From Streptomyces spinoverrucosus (lineage in GTDB: Bacteria > Actinomycetota > Actinomycetes > Streptomycetales > Streptomycetaceae), in NCBI RefSeq assembly GCF_015712165.1, contig NZ_JADPZX010000001.1, forward strand, positions 868,001 through 932,000: a stretch of 64,000 nucleotides of DNA, in the 5' to 3' direction. The stretch's first letter is position 1; every line of letters begins with the position of its first letter. The notes beneath the pieces were generated by a model. It saw only the letters and a program-made list of their open reading frames with translations, was not told where the DNA came from and did not search any database. Positions 8,124-16,325 of the stretch are shown here, one piece after another. The translations under genes and the position numbers were made by a program.

Positions 8124-10260
8124 ACTGGCCCGCCGGCCAGCCGGTGTTGGCGGTCACGTGCAGCCGCAGATAGCGCAGGTTCGTGCCGCTGGGCAGCGAG
8201 ACGGTGACCGTGTTGCCGGTCGCCGGGTCGAAGCGGTGGCCCTGGGAGCCGACCACCGTGGAGTAGGACGAGCCGTCGGTGCTGCCCTGCACGGAGAAGG
8301 TCTGGGTACGGGCGCCCCAGGCCGGGGAGGGCGGCAGCTTCAGGACGAGTCGGCGGACGGCCTGCGGGGAGCCGAGGTCGACGGTCAGGGCCTGCGGGAA
8401 GGCGTGGTTCGCCGACTCCCAGTAGCTGTTCGCGTCGCCGTCGACCGCCTTGCCCGCCGTGTACACGTCCTGGTGGCCGGTCGCGGTGGCCTGGCGGCCC
8501 AGGGCGAGGTTGCGGGTGGGGTCGGGGTCCGGGTTGCCCTGGCCGGGCTGGGGCCAGGTCGAGCAGTCCGACCAGGTGCTGCTCCAGCCCGAGTTGCCGC
8601 CGCCGTCGGTGAGGGTGAAGGTGCCGGAACCGGTCGGGTAGGGGCAGTTGTAGATGCCCGCGGCGCCGACGCCGGTGGCGGTGACGTTGCGGAAGGTGGC
8701 GGCGCCCTGGGTCTCGGCCTGGACGACGACCGTGCCGGTGTTGCGGACGGTGGCGCCGTCCACGGTGACGTTCTTCGCGGCGAAGCCGCGCCCACTGCCC
8801 GAGACGAACTCGAAGGCGCTGTAGGGGCTGTCGGTGATCGTCGTGTTGGTGATCCGGACGTTCGCCTCGATGGCGCTGTCGTACGAGTCGACGCGCAGCG
8901 CGCTCATCGGGTGGTTCCAGTTGGGGTTCATCGCGCCCGTGCGCACGAGCGTGTTGCCGTCGACCGTGATCGTGCCGGCCAGCGGGTGGAAGGGGTCGAG
9001 GAACTTCTGGTTGGAGATCGCGATGCCGCTGCCGAGGGCGTTGGTGTCGGAGATCAGGTTGTTGCTGACGGTGATGTCGGTGCCGCCGTAGATCGCGATG
9101 CCGTTGGCGAGGTTCGGCTGGGTGATCGTGTTGTTCTCGAAGCTGCTGTTGGTGTCGGGCGAGTGCAGCGACCACATGGCGAGGGCGTCGTCGCCCTGGT
9201 TGCGCAGGAAGTTGTTGCGGACCTTGACCCCGCGCGCGTTGCCGTTGAGGTTGAGGCCGTCGGCGGTCATGTCGAGGAAGCGGCTGTTCTCGACGACCAG
9301 GTTGTCGTTGTTGCCCATCAGCCACAGGCCGACCTTGAGGTGCTGCAGCCACATGCCGGAGACCGAACTGTTCGGGCCCAGCGACCCGTTGACGAAGTTG
9401 TCCGGGTTGGAGTCGACGCGCTCGGTCACCTCGCCGATGACGGCGAAGTTCTTGATGTGCACGTTGCCGGAGCTGCTGGACTGGTCGATGAAGCGGGAGG
9501 TGCGCACGACCGAGTGCCAGTGACCGGCGCCCTGGAGGGTGACGTTCTGTACGCCGTTCAGGGACGAGGTCAGCCGGTACTCACCCGGCGGGATCCACAC
9601 CACCCCGCCCTGTGCGGCGGCGATGGCGTTGCGGAAGGCCTGGGTGGAGTCGCCCTGACCGGTCGGGTCGGCGCCGTGCGAGACGACGGAGACCGACCCG
9701 GCGGGCTGGCCGACGGGCCCGGCGGCCTGCTCGAAGTCGGCGACGTCGACGGTGACCTGCGTGCCGGTCGCCTCGAACGCCACCTTGTCGCCGGCCTGCA
9801 CGTTCTGGCCGAGCAGCAGCCGGGCGTTGTCGTAGAAGTGGTGGGTCCTCGCGCCCGGGATCCAGGGGGTGTCGACGTACGAGTACTTGGACGTGACGGC
9901 GATGGTCTTCGCCAGCCTGGTGCCGTTGACGTAGACGTTCAGCGTGCCGGACTGGCCGTCGGGGACGCTGTAGGCGACGTTCACGGCGTTGGCCGCGCGG
10001 GGCACGGTGAACTCGACGCGCTGGCCGGCGGTGAGGCGTACCGCCTGGCGGCCGGAGGCCTCCGAGGCGAGGGTGCCCTGGGTGTAGTCGGGGCCGATCT
10101 TCGCGCCGGTGGTGGTGGCGGACTCGGCCTCGACGGACGTGAAGGGCAGGGTGGCGCCCGCGGCGGCGTGGGCGGTGGGTGCGCCGAGGGCGACGAGCAT
10201 GCCGGCGGCCAGGGCGACGGTCGTCGCGACGGCCGATGATCTGAGCGTGTGCCTGTGCAT
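8095..10260 (-). CDS. Secreted CBM/beta-helix/discoidin glycosidase, GH87-like
   Basis: 721 residues. A Sec signal ends near AHA-A (about residue 32). Residues 38-175 look like a CBM35/CBM6 sugar-binding domain (SVEAESATTTGAKIG at its start). Residues 185-540 form a right-handed parallel beta-helix, with many short N/D/G-rich turns and a possible catalytic aspartate patch near NQGDDALAMWSLHSPDT. Residues 580-721 are an F5/8-type C (CBM32) domain. CBM6 and discoidin modules around a beta-helix are the layout of GH87 alpha-1,3-glucanases and mycodextranases. It is the last gene of a MalEFG/alpha-glucosidase operon, which supports an alpha-glucan substrate such as nigeran or fungal alpha-1,3-glucan. 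A different beta-helix lyase or hydrolase remains possible. Confidence 0.85.
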   Translation of the reverse strand: MHRHTLRSSAVATTVALAAGMLVALGAPTAHAAAGATLPFTSVEAESATTTGAKIGPDYTQGTLASEASGRQAVRLTAGQRVEFTVPRAANAVNVAYSVPDGQSGTLNVYVNGTRLAKTIAVTSKYSYVDTPWIPGARTHHFYDNARLLLGQNVQAGDKVAFEATGTQVTVDVADFEQAAGPVGQPAGSVSVVSHGADPTGQGDSTQAFRNAIAAAQGGVVWIPPGEYRLTSSLNGVQNVTLQGAGHWHSVVRTSRFIDQSSSSGNVHIKNFAVIGEVTERVDSNPDNFVNGSLGPNSSVSGMWLQHLKVGLWLMGNNDNLVVENSRFLDMTADGLNLNGNARGVKVRNNFLRNQGDDALAMWSLHSPDTNSSFENNTITQPNLANGIAIYGGTDITVSNNLISDTNALGSGIAISNQKFLDPFHPLAGTITVDGNTLVRTGAMNPNWNHPMSALRVDSYDSAIEANVRITNTTITDSPYSAFEFVSGSGRGFAAKNVTVDGATVRNTGTVVVQAETQGAATFRNVTATGVGAAGIYNCPYPTGSGTFTLTDGGGNSGWSSTWSDCSTWPQPGQGNPDPDPTRNLALGRQATATGHQDVYTAGKAVDGDANSYWESANHAFPQALTVDLGSPQAVRRLVLKLPPSPAWGARTQTFSVQGSTDGSSYSTVVGSQGHRFDPATGNTVTVSLPSGTNLRYLRLHVTANTGWPAGQFSEVEAYLS

Positions 10261-10308
10261 GTGCTGATCCCTTCGTGTTGGGGGTGACGGGGATAGCGCC
10301 TCGCGGTG

Positions 10309-11883
10309 TCAGGTACGCAGCCACACCGCGGTGTCCTTCGGCAGTCGGCCCTGGTCGTCCAACGGGCCGCTGCCGAGCAGAAGTTCTGTGTGCGCGGGCA
10401 GGTCGGCGGGGGTGTCGGCGAGGTTCACCAGGCACGTCACGCCGTCCGCGCGGGTGAAGGCGAGGACGCCGTCCGGGGCGGGCAGCCAGGTCAGGGGGCC
10501 GTCGCCGAAGACGGGGCGGAGACGGATCGCGTGGCGGTAGAGGCCGAGCATCGAGGCCGGGTCCTGGGCCTGACGGTCGGCGGCGTACGACGCCCAGTCA
10601 GCGGGCTGGGGCAGCCACGGCTCTCCGCCGAACCCCGCGTGCGGCGCGTCGGCGACCCACGGCAGCGGCACCCGGCAGCCGTCCCGGCCCGGGTCGGTGC
10701 CGCCGGAGCGGAAGTGCATCGGGTCCTCGATGCGGTCGCGCGGGATGTCGGCCTCGGGCAGGCCCAGTTCCTCGCCCTGGTAGACGTAGACCGCGCCGGG
10801 CAGCGCCAGCGAGAGCAGGGCGGCGGCGCGGGCGCGGCGGGTGCCGAGGGCGAGGTCGGTGGGGGTGCCGAAGGCCTTGGTGGCGAAGTCGAAGGCGGTG
10901 TCCTCGCGGCCGTAGCGGGTGACCGTGCGGGTCACGTCGTGGTTGCACAGCACCCAGGTGGCGGGCGCGCCGACCGGTGCGTGCTCGGCGAGCGTCTCGT
11001 CGATCGAGGTGCGCAGGCGGTCGGCGTCCCAGGGGCAGGAGAGGAAGGAGAAGTTGAAGGCGGTGTGGAGTTCGTCGGGGCGCAGATAGCGGGCGAAGCG
11101 TTCGGTGTCGGGGAGCCAGACCTCGCCGACGAAGATGCCGCCGTGCTCGTCGGCGATCCGCCGCCAGGAGCGGTAGACGTCGTGGAGTTCGTCGCGGTCG
11201 ACGTACGGGTGCGGGTCGCGGCCCTCAACGAAGTCCGGCAGCCGGGGGTCCTTGACGAGGAGGGCCGCGGAGTCGATACGAACGCCGGCGACTCCGCGCT
11301 CGAACCAGAACCGCAGGATGTCCTCGTGTTCCTGGCGGACGGCCGGGTGGGACCAGTTGAGGTCGGGCTGCTCGGGGGCGAAGAGGTGGAGGTACCAGTC
11401 GCCGTCGGGCAGCCGGGTCCAGGCGGGTCCGCCGAACTCGGACCGCCAGTCGTTCGGCGGCAGCTCACCCCGGCCTTCGCGGAAGTGGAACAGTTCCCGC
11501 TCCGGGCCGCCCCGCAGCGCCGCCCGGAACCAGACGTGCTGGTCGGACACATGGTTCGGCACGATGTCGACGATCGTGCGGATGCCCAGTTCGCGGGCCT
11601 CGGCGATCAGCTTCTCCGCCTCGGCGAGGGTGCCGAAGGCCGGGTCGATGGCTCGGTAGTCGGCGACGTCGTAGCCGCCGTCCTTCAGCGGTGACAGGTA
11701 CCAGGGCGTGAACCACAGCGCGTCCACGCCGAGGTCGGCGAGGTACGGCAGGCGGGCGCGGACGCCCGCGAGGTCGCCGGTGCCGTCGCCGTCGCCGTCC
11801 GCGAAGCTGCGGACGTACACCTGGTAGATGACGGCCGTCCGCCACCAGTCGGTCTGCGTGAGGGCATGGGTGGGCTGTCCCAC
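10309..11883 (-). CDS. GH13 alpha-glucosidase, cytoplasmic
   Basis: 524 residues, no signal peptide. The GH13 conserved regions are complete: DIVPNHVSD (region I), GVRIDSAAL with nucleophile D204, FVGEVWLPD with acid/base E254, and LCNHDVTRT with D316. The N-terminal WWRTAVIYQVYVRSFADGDGDGTGDLAG block is that of oligo-1,6-glucosidase/alpha-glucosidase enzymes. It would hydrolyse maltose-, nigerose- or isomaltose-type oligosaccharides brought in by the adjacent importer. It lies 34 bp after malG-like and 48 bp before the secreted hydrolase, in one operon. Confidence 0.95.
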   Translation of the reverse strand: MGQPTHALTQTDWWRTAVIYQVYVRSFADGDGDGTGDLAGVRARLPYLADLGVDALWFTPWYLSPLKDGGYDVADYRAIDPAFGTLAEAEKLIAEARELGIRTIVDIVPNHVSDQHVWFRAALRGGPERELFHFREGRGELPPNDWRSEFGGPAWTRLPDGDWYLHLFAPEQPDLNWSHPAVRQEHEDILRFWFERGVAGVRIDSAALLVKDPRLPDFVEGRDPHPYVDRDELHDVYRSWRRIADEHGGIFVGEVWLPDTERFARYLRPDELHTAFNFSFLSCPWDADRLRTSIDETLAEHAPVGAPATWVLCNHDVTRTVTRYGREDTAFDFATKAFGTPTDLALGTRRARAAALLSLALPGAVYVYQGEELGLPEADIPRDRIEDPMHFRSGGTDPGRDGCRVPLPWVADAPHAGFGGEPWLPQPADWASYAADRQAQDPASMLGLYRHAIRLRPVFGDGPLTWLPAPDGVLAFTRADGVTCLVNLADTPADLPAHTELLLGSGPLDDQGRLPKDTAVWLRT

Positions 11884-11917
11884 TGTGCCTGCCTTTCTGT
11901 GTCGGTGAGGGGCGGTG

Positions 11918-12781
11918 TCAGCCCTTCGTGCTGCCCGCGCTGATTCCGGCGATGATGTGGCGCTGGAAGATCAGGAACATCGCGACCATCGGGATGCTGG
12001 CGATCACCATCGCGGCGATGAGCACGGTCAGCTGGATGTTCTGCGACAACTGCACGAGTGCCACGCTGATCGGCTGCTTGTCGGTGTCCGAGAAGACCAT
12101 CAACGGCCACAGGAAGTCCTGCCAGACCGCGACCAGCGCGAAGATCGACACGACGCCGAGCACCGGCCGCGACATGGGCAGCACGATCGACCACAGGGTG
12201 CGCAGCTTCCCGGCGCCGTCGATCTCGGCGGCCTCCAGCACATCACGCGGGATCTGGTCGAAGAACCGCTTCAGGAGGTAGAGGTTGAAGGCGTTGGCGA
12301 CCGCCGGCAGCCAGATGGCGAGGGGGTCGTTGAGCAGGCCCAGATCGGCGACCGTCAGGTACTTCGGTACGACGAGGGCCTGGGCCGGGACCATGAGCGT
12401 GGCGAGGATGCCGCCGAGGATCACCTTTCCGAACACCGGCCTCAGCTTGGACAGGGCGTAGGCGGCGGCCGTGCACAGCACCAGCTGGAACAGCCAGGCG
12501 CCGGCCGCCTGGACCACCGTGTTCCACAGGTGGGTCGGCAGCTGCATCAGGTCCCAGGCGTCGGTGTAGCCGCGGAGGTGCCACTCCTTCGGGACGAGGG
12601 TGGGCGGGGTCTGCGCCACCTCGTCGGGCGACTTCATCGCGCCGGTCGCCATCCAGTACACGGGGAACAGGAAGGCGAGCGCGAAGAGCAGCACAACGGA
12701 GGTGAAGACCGTCCAGTAGACGGCACGGCCGCGCGGGCGGGCCAGGGCGGCCGGGGAGACAAGGGTGCGGGTGCTGCTCAT
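11918..12781 (-). CDS. Sugar ABC permease, MalG-like
   Basis: 287 residues from the ATG at 12781, which overlaps the malF-like stop (ATGA); the open frame extends far upstream only as a shadow of malF and malE. Six membrane segments and the CUT1 EAA loop (EAAEIDGAGKLRTLWSIVLPMSRPVL) are present. It partners the MalF-like permease to import oligosaccharides. No ATPase gene is in the operon; Streptomyces CUT1 importers usually share the MsiK ATPase encoded elsewhere. Confidence 0.95.
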   Translation of the reverse strand: MSSTRTLVSPAALARPRGRAVYWTVFTSVVLLFALAFLFPVYWMATGAMKSPDEVAQTPPTLVPKEWHLRGYTDAWDLMQLPTHLWNTVVQAAGAWLFQLVLCTAAAYALSKLRPVFGKVILGGILATLMVPAQALVVPKYLTVADLGLLNDPLAIWLPAVANAFNLYLLKRFFDQIPRDVLEAAEIDGAGKLRTLWSIVLPMSRPVLGVVSIFALVAVWQDFLWPLMVFSDTDKQPISVALVQLSQNIQLTVLIAAMVIASIPMVAMFLIFQRHIIAGISAGSTKG

Positions 12782-13731
12782 GCGTCCTCCCCTTCGGAGC
12801 GGGTGAGCCGCAGATAGATCGCGGAGAAGATGCCGAGGAAGACGAGCAGCATCACGCTGAGGGCGCAGGCGCCGCCGAAGTCGTTGTAGAGGAAGGCGTA
12901 CTTGTAGATGAGGTACAGGACGGTGACCGTGGCGTTCTCCGGGCCGCCGCCGGTGATGACGAACGGCTCGGTGAAGACCTGCATGGTGGCGATGATCTGC
13001 AGGAGCATCAGCATCAGGATCACGAACCGGGTCTGCGGGATCGTGACGTGCCGTACGCGTTGCAGCAGGTTCGCGCCGTCCAGCTCGGCCGCCTCGTACA
13101 GCTCGCCGGGGATGGACTGCAGGGCGGCCAGGTAGATCAGGACCGTGCCGCCCATGTTGGCCCAGGTGGCGACGATGACGAGGGAGACCAGGGCGGTGTC
13201 GGCGCCGTTGGACCAGTTCGACGTGGGCAGGTGCAGAAAGCGCAGCACCTCGTTGGCGAGGCCGGTGCCGGGGTCGTAGAACCACTTCCACAGCAGGGCG
13301 CTGACCACCGGCGGGATCATCACCGGGAGGTAGACGACCACCCGGAAGAAGGCCTTGGCGTGCCGGAGTTCGTTGAGGACCAGCGCCAGCACGAAGGGGA
13401 TCGCGAAGCCGATCAGCAGGGCGAGCAGGGTGAAGGTGAGGGTGTTGCGCCAGGCGGCGGCGAACTCCGGGTCGTCGAGGACGCGGGTGAAGTTGGCGGT
13501 GCCGACCCACTCGGGCGGGGCGCCCGGCGTGTACTTCTGGAAGGCGATCACGATGGCGCGGAGCGCCGGGTACCAGGAGAACAGGCCGAAGCAGACGAGG
13601 CCGCCGAGCAGGAAGGCGTAGGCGCGCAGCTGGTCCGGTAGGCGACGCCCGGCACCTCGTTCGGGAGGCTTCGCCCGCACCGGGCGGACCGTGACCTTCT
13701 CCACGGTCCGCCGCTGAGCCGTCTTGGTCAT
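12778..13731 (-). CDS. Sugar ABC permease, MalF-like
   Basis: 317 residues with a basic 30-residue cytoplasmic N-terminus and six membrane segments; the EAA loop is EAAELDGANLLQRVRHVTIPQTRFVI. It belongs to the CUT1 (oligosaccharide) class. The gene begins 6 bp after the binding-protein gene stops and ends overlapping the MalG-like start, so the three are co-transcribed and probably translationally coupled. Confidence 0.95.
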   Translation of the reverse strand: MTKTAQRRTVEKVTVRPVRAKPPERGAGRRLPDQLRAYAFLLGGLVCFGLFSWYPALRAIVIAFQKYTPGAPPEWVGTANFTRVLDDPEFAAAWRNTLTFTLLALLIGFAIPFVLALVLNELRHAKAFFRVVVYLPVMIPPVVSALLWKWFYDPGTGLANEVLRFLHLPTSNWSNGADTALVSLVIVATWANMGGTVLIYLAALQSIPGELYEAAELDGANLLQRVRHVTIPQTRFVILMLMLLQIIATMQVFTEPFVITGGGPENATVTVLYLIYKYAFLYNDFGGACALSVMLLVFLGIFSAIYLRLTRSEGEDA

Positions 13732-13737
13732 CGCGGG

Positions 13738-15087
13738 TCAGCCCCGGGCCAGGATGCCGTCGATCTTGCCGGAGGCGTCCTTGAGGAGCTGGTCGATGTC
13801 GGCGTCCTCCTTGGTGAGGACGGCCGAGACCACACCGTCGAGGACGGAGTAGATCTGCTGGGCGTTCGGCGGCTCGATCTTCATCTCCAGGCTCTGGTTG
13901 CCGTCGAGGAACGCCTGGTAGTTCTCCACCGGCACGTTGGCGTTGGCCTCCTTGACCTGCTGGTCCTTGTCGTCGGCTGCGCCGCTGAACAGGCGCGGTT
14001 CGGGCAGGCCGACCGGCGCGTCGTTCTTCTTGGCGCGGACGTAGTCGCCGAGGAAGCCGTCGCCGGGGGTGAGGAACATGTGGTCGAGCCACTTCAGGCC
14101 GGCCCGGATCTGCTCGGGGCTCGCCTTCTTGTTGAACATGTAGCCGTCGCCGCCGATGAGGGTGGCCTTGCCGCCGGGCATGGGCGCGATGGCGATGTCC
14201 GCGTACTCGGCGCCCTTCTCCTTGACCAGGATGGGGATGTTGTCGGGGGCGGCGAGGTACATGCCGAGCTTGCCGGAGCCCATCATCTGCTGGGCGTCGT
14301 TGATGACGAGCAGTTGCTTGCTGCCCATCGAGTCGTCCGTCCACCGCATGTCGTGCAGGGTCTGCAGGACGGCCCGCCCCTCGGGGGTGTCGACGGTGGC
14401 CTTCTTGCCGTCGGCGCTGACGACGTCTCCGCCCTGGGAGTACAGCTCGGCGGTGAAGTGCCAGCCGCCCTGGTTCTGGGCGCTGTAGTCGGCGTAGCCG
14501 ACGGTGCCGTTGCCGAGAGCGGCGATCTTCTTGGCGGCTTCCCGCACCTCGTCCCAGGTCGTCGGCGGCTGGTCGGGGTCGAGGCCGGCCTTCTCGAAGA
14601 GTTCGCGGTTGTAGATCAGGCCCATCGAGTAGCCGGTGCGCGGGATGCCGTAGACCTTGCCGTCGACGGTGTAGATGTCGCGCAGCTGCTGCTGGATGGT
14701 CTCGTAGCTCTTCAACTCCTTGACGTACGACGTGAGATCGGCCGCCTGGTTGATGTCCACGACGTGCTTGGCGTCGGTGAAGTACGTGTAGAACACGTCC
14801 TCCATCTGCCCGCCGGCGAGCTTGGCGTCGAACGTCTTGGGGTCCTGGCAGGGGAACGCGTCGTGCGGGACGACGTCGATGTCCGGGTTGGCCTTCTCGA
14901 AGGAGGCGATGTCCTCCTCGAAGAACTGCCGGTCGACCTTGGCGCTCTTGGGCGGCATGCAGTTGACGGTGATGCGGGTCTTCCCGCTCGCCGAGTCGTC
15001 CTCGTCGTTCGATCCGCAGGCGGTCAGGGCGAGGGAGGAACACGCCACGAGCGTCAGGAGGGTGCGGCGGAACCCGGTGCTTCTCAT
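13738..15087 (-). CDS. Sugar-binding lipoprotein, MalE-like
   Basis: 449 residues from the ATG at 15087; the open frame continues upstream without a start supported by a ribosome site. The lipobox LTAC puts the lipid cysteine at residue 24. The mature protein has family-1 solute-binding features (GKVYGIPRTGYSMGLIYNRELFEKAGLDPDQPPTTWDEV). It is the first gene of the operon, captures an alpha-gluco-oligosaccharide by context, and hands it to the two downstream permeases. An inverted repeat containing CGCAAG lies 52-74 bp upstream. Confidence 0.95.
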   Translation of the reverse strand: MRSTGFRRTLLTLVACSSLALTACGSNDEDDSASGKTRITVNCMPPKSAKVDRQFFEEDIASFEKANPDIDVVPHDAFPCQDPKTFDAKLAGGQMEDVFYTYFTDAKHVVDINQAADLTSYVKELKSYETIQQQLRDIYTVDGKVYGIPRTGYSMGLIYNRELFEKAGLDPDQPPTTWDEVREAAKKIAALGNGTVGYADYSAQNQGGWHFTAELYSQGGDVVSADGKKATVDTPEGRAVLQTLHDMRWTDDSMGSKQLLVINDAQQMMGSGKLGMYLAAPDNIPILVKEKGAEYADIAIAPMPGGKATLIGGDGYMFNKKASPEQIRAGLKWLDHMFLTPGDGFLGDYVRAKKNDAPVGLPEPRLFSGAADDKDQQVKEANANVPVENYQAFLDGNQSLEMKIEPPNAQQIYSVLDGVVSAVLTKEDADIDQLLKDASGKIDGILARG

Positions 15088-15138
15088 CGGTGGACCCCTT
15101 TGGGCAGGAGCGGTGGGCGCCGCACACTCAAGCACCGA

Positions 15139-15161
15139 CGACATCGCGCCGCAAGATGTCG
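15139..15161. promoter_or_regulatory. Inverted repeat upstream of malE-like operon
   Basis: CGACATC (15139-15145) and GATGTCG (15155-15161) are perfect 7-bp arms with a 9-nt spacer. The right half includes CGCAAG (15150-15155), the same hexamer repeated four times around the LacI gene start. An AT-rich block (15163-15185) just upstream of the operon could hold promoter elements. A candidate LacI-family operator for the alpha-glucan operon. Confidence 0.5.
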
Positions 15162-15197
15162 CGCAGAATTTGAAATTATTCGACAGAACAGTGGATC

Positions 15198-16196
15198 TCA
15201 GCGGCGAGGTGCCTGCGCGGTGGATCCCCGCACCACCAACTCCGGCTCGAACAGCAGCTCCTCGGCCGCCACGGCACTGCCGCCGATCTGCGCGTTCAGC
15301 AGTTCCACGACCGCCCGGCCCATGGACTCGATGGGCTGGCGGACGGTGGTCAGCGGGGGCTCGGTGCAGTTCATCAGCGCGGAGTCGTCGTAGCCGACGA
15401 CGGAGATCCGTGACGGTACGTCGAGTCCCTTGCGGCGGGCGGCGCGTACGACGCCGAGCGCGAGGGGGTCGCTGGCGCAGATGAAGCCGGTGACGCCGCG
15501 GTCGATCAGTCGGGAGGCGGCGGCGTGGCCGCCCTCGATGGAGAAGATGGCCCGCGCCACGTGCTCGTCGGGCAGGTCCCCGGCGACCGCCCGGGCGGCG
15601 GCCAGCTTGCGCGCCGACGGCATGTGGTCGCCGGGACCGAGGACCAGACCGATCCGCTCGTGGCCGAGGGAGGCCAGATGCCGCCAGGCCTGCTCCACGG
15701 CGACCGCGTCGTCGCAGGAGACGCCGGGGAAGCCGAGGTGCTCGATGGCGGCGTTGACCAGCACGACCGGGATGTTGCGCTCGGCGAGCAGCCGGTAGTG
15801 GTCGTGCGGGGCGTCGGCCTGGGCGTACAGACCGCCGGCGAAGACGACGCCGGAGACCTGCTGTTGCAGCAGCAGGGCCACGTAGTCGGCCTCGGAGACA
15901 CCGCCCTTGGTCTGCGTGCACAGCACCGGGGTCAGCCCGAGCTGGGCGAGCGCGCCGCCGATGACCTCGGCGAACGCCGGGAAGATGGGGTTCTGCAGCT
16001 CGGGCAGGACCAGGCCGACCAGGCGGGCGCGTTCGCCGCGCAGCTGGGTGGGGCGCTCGTAGCCGAGCACGTCGAGCGCGGACAGCACGGCCTGCCGGGT
16101 GGCTTGGGAGACCCCGGGCTTGCCGTTCAGCACCCGGCTGACCGTGGCCTCACTGACCCCGACCTTCTTCGCCACTTCCGCAAGTCGTCGTGTCAT
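15198..16196 (-). CDS. LacI/GalR-family regulator of the alpha-glucan operon
   Basis: 332 residues. N-terminal LacI helix-turn-helix and hinge (residues 1-60: LAEVAKKVGVSEATVSRVLNGKPGVS), then a periplasmic-binding-protein-like effector domain (60-330) with GYDDSALMNCTEPPLTTVRQP near the end. It lies directly upstream of, and on the same strand as, the MalE-like gene with a 110-bp gap, suggesting it represses that operon and is induced by a maltose-like sugar. S. coelicolor MalR is a functional analogue; orthology was not tested. Confidence 0.95.
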   Translation of the reverse strand: MTRRLAEVAKKVGVSEATVSRVLNGKPGVSQATRQAVLSALDVLGYERPTQLRGERARLVGLVLPELQNPIFPAFAEVIGGALAQLGLTPVLCTQTKGGVSEADYVALLLQQQVSGVVFAGGLYAQADAPHDHYRLLAERNIPVVLVNAAIEHLGFPGVSCDDAVAVEQAWRHLASLGHERIGLVLGPGDHMPSARKLAAARAVAGDLPDEHVARAIFSIEGGHAAASRLIDRGVTGFICASDPLALGVVRAARRKGLDVPSRISVVGYDDSALMNCTEPPLTTVRQPIESMGRAVVELLNAQIGGSAVAAEELLFEPELVVRGSTAQAPRR

Positions 16197-16234
16197 GCGC
16201 GCAAGAGTAGCGCAAGCGACGCAAGTCGCTTGCG
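16179..16234. promoter_or_regulatory. CGCAAG operator array at the LacI gene start
   Basis: On the plus strand CGCAAG occurs at 16179, 16200, 16211 and 16220, and its complement CTTGCG at 16229. The last three form a perfect inverted repeat: CGCAAGCGAC (16211-16220) and GTCGCTTGCG (16225-16234), spacer GCAA. The array spans the start codon (16196) and the sequence just upstream, so it is a likely autoregulatory operator. CTTGCxx repeats recur at Streptomyces maltose/amylase promoters, which fits. Confidence 0.6.
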
Positions 16235-16289
16235 TTCAAGGACGTGACGTCGACCCCTGCTCGGCGTGGGCGACCCCCGGCCCGACCGT

Positions 16290-16322
16290 GGCGCCGTCGG
16301 CGACCTGAACGCCGACGGTGCC
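16290..16322. terminator. Hairpin terminator after the MmyB-like gene
   Basis: A 13-bp stem, 16290-16302 with 16310-16322, has one G-T mismatch position and a 7-nt loop. It begins 4 nt after the stop of the minus-strand gene ending at 16326. There is no U-tract, as is common in Streptomyces. It separates that gene from the LacI promoter. Confidence 0.6.
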
Positions 16323-16325
16323 CGG

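Noticed and set aside
11918..15127. A 1069-codon frame suggesting a fused permease/binding protein
   Set aside because: Only its last 287 codons are real (MalG-like). The rest is an out-of-frame reading of the MalF- and MalE-like genes.
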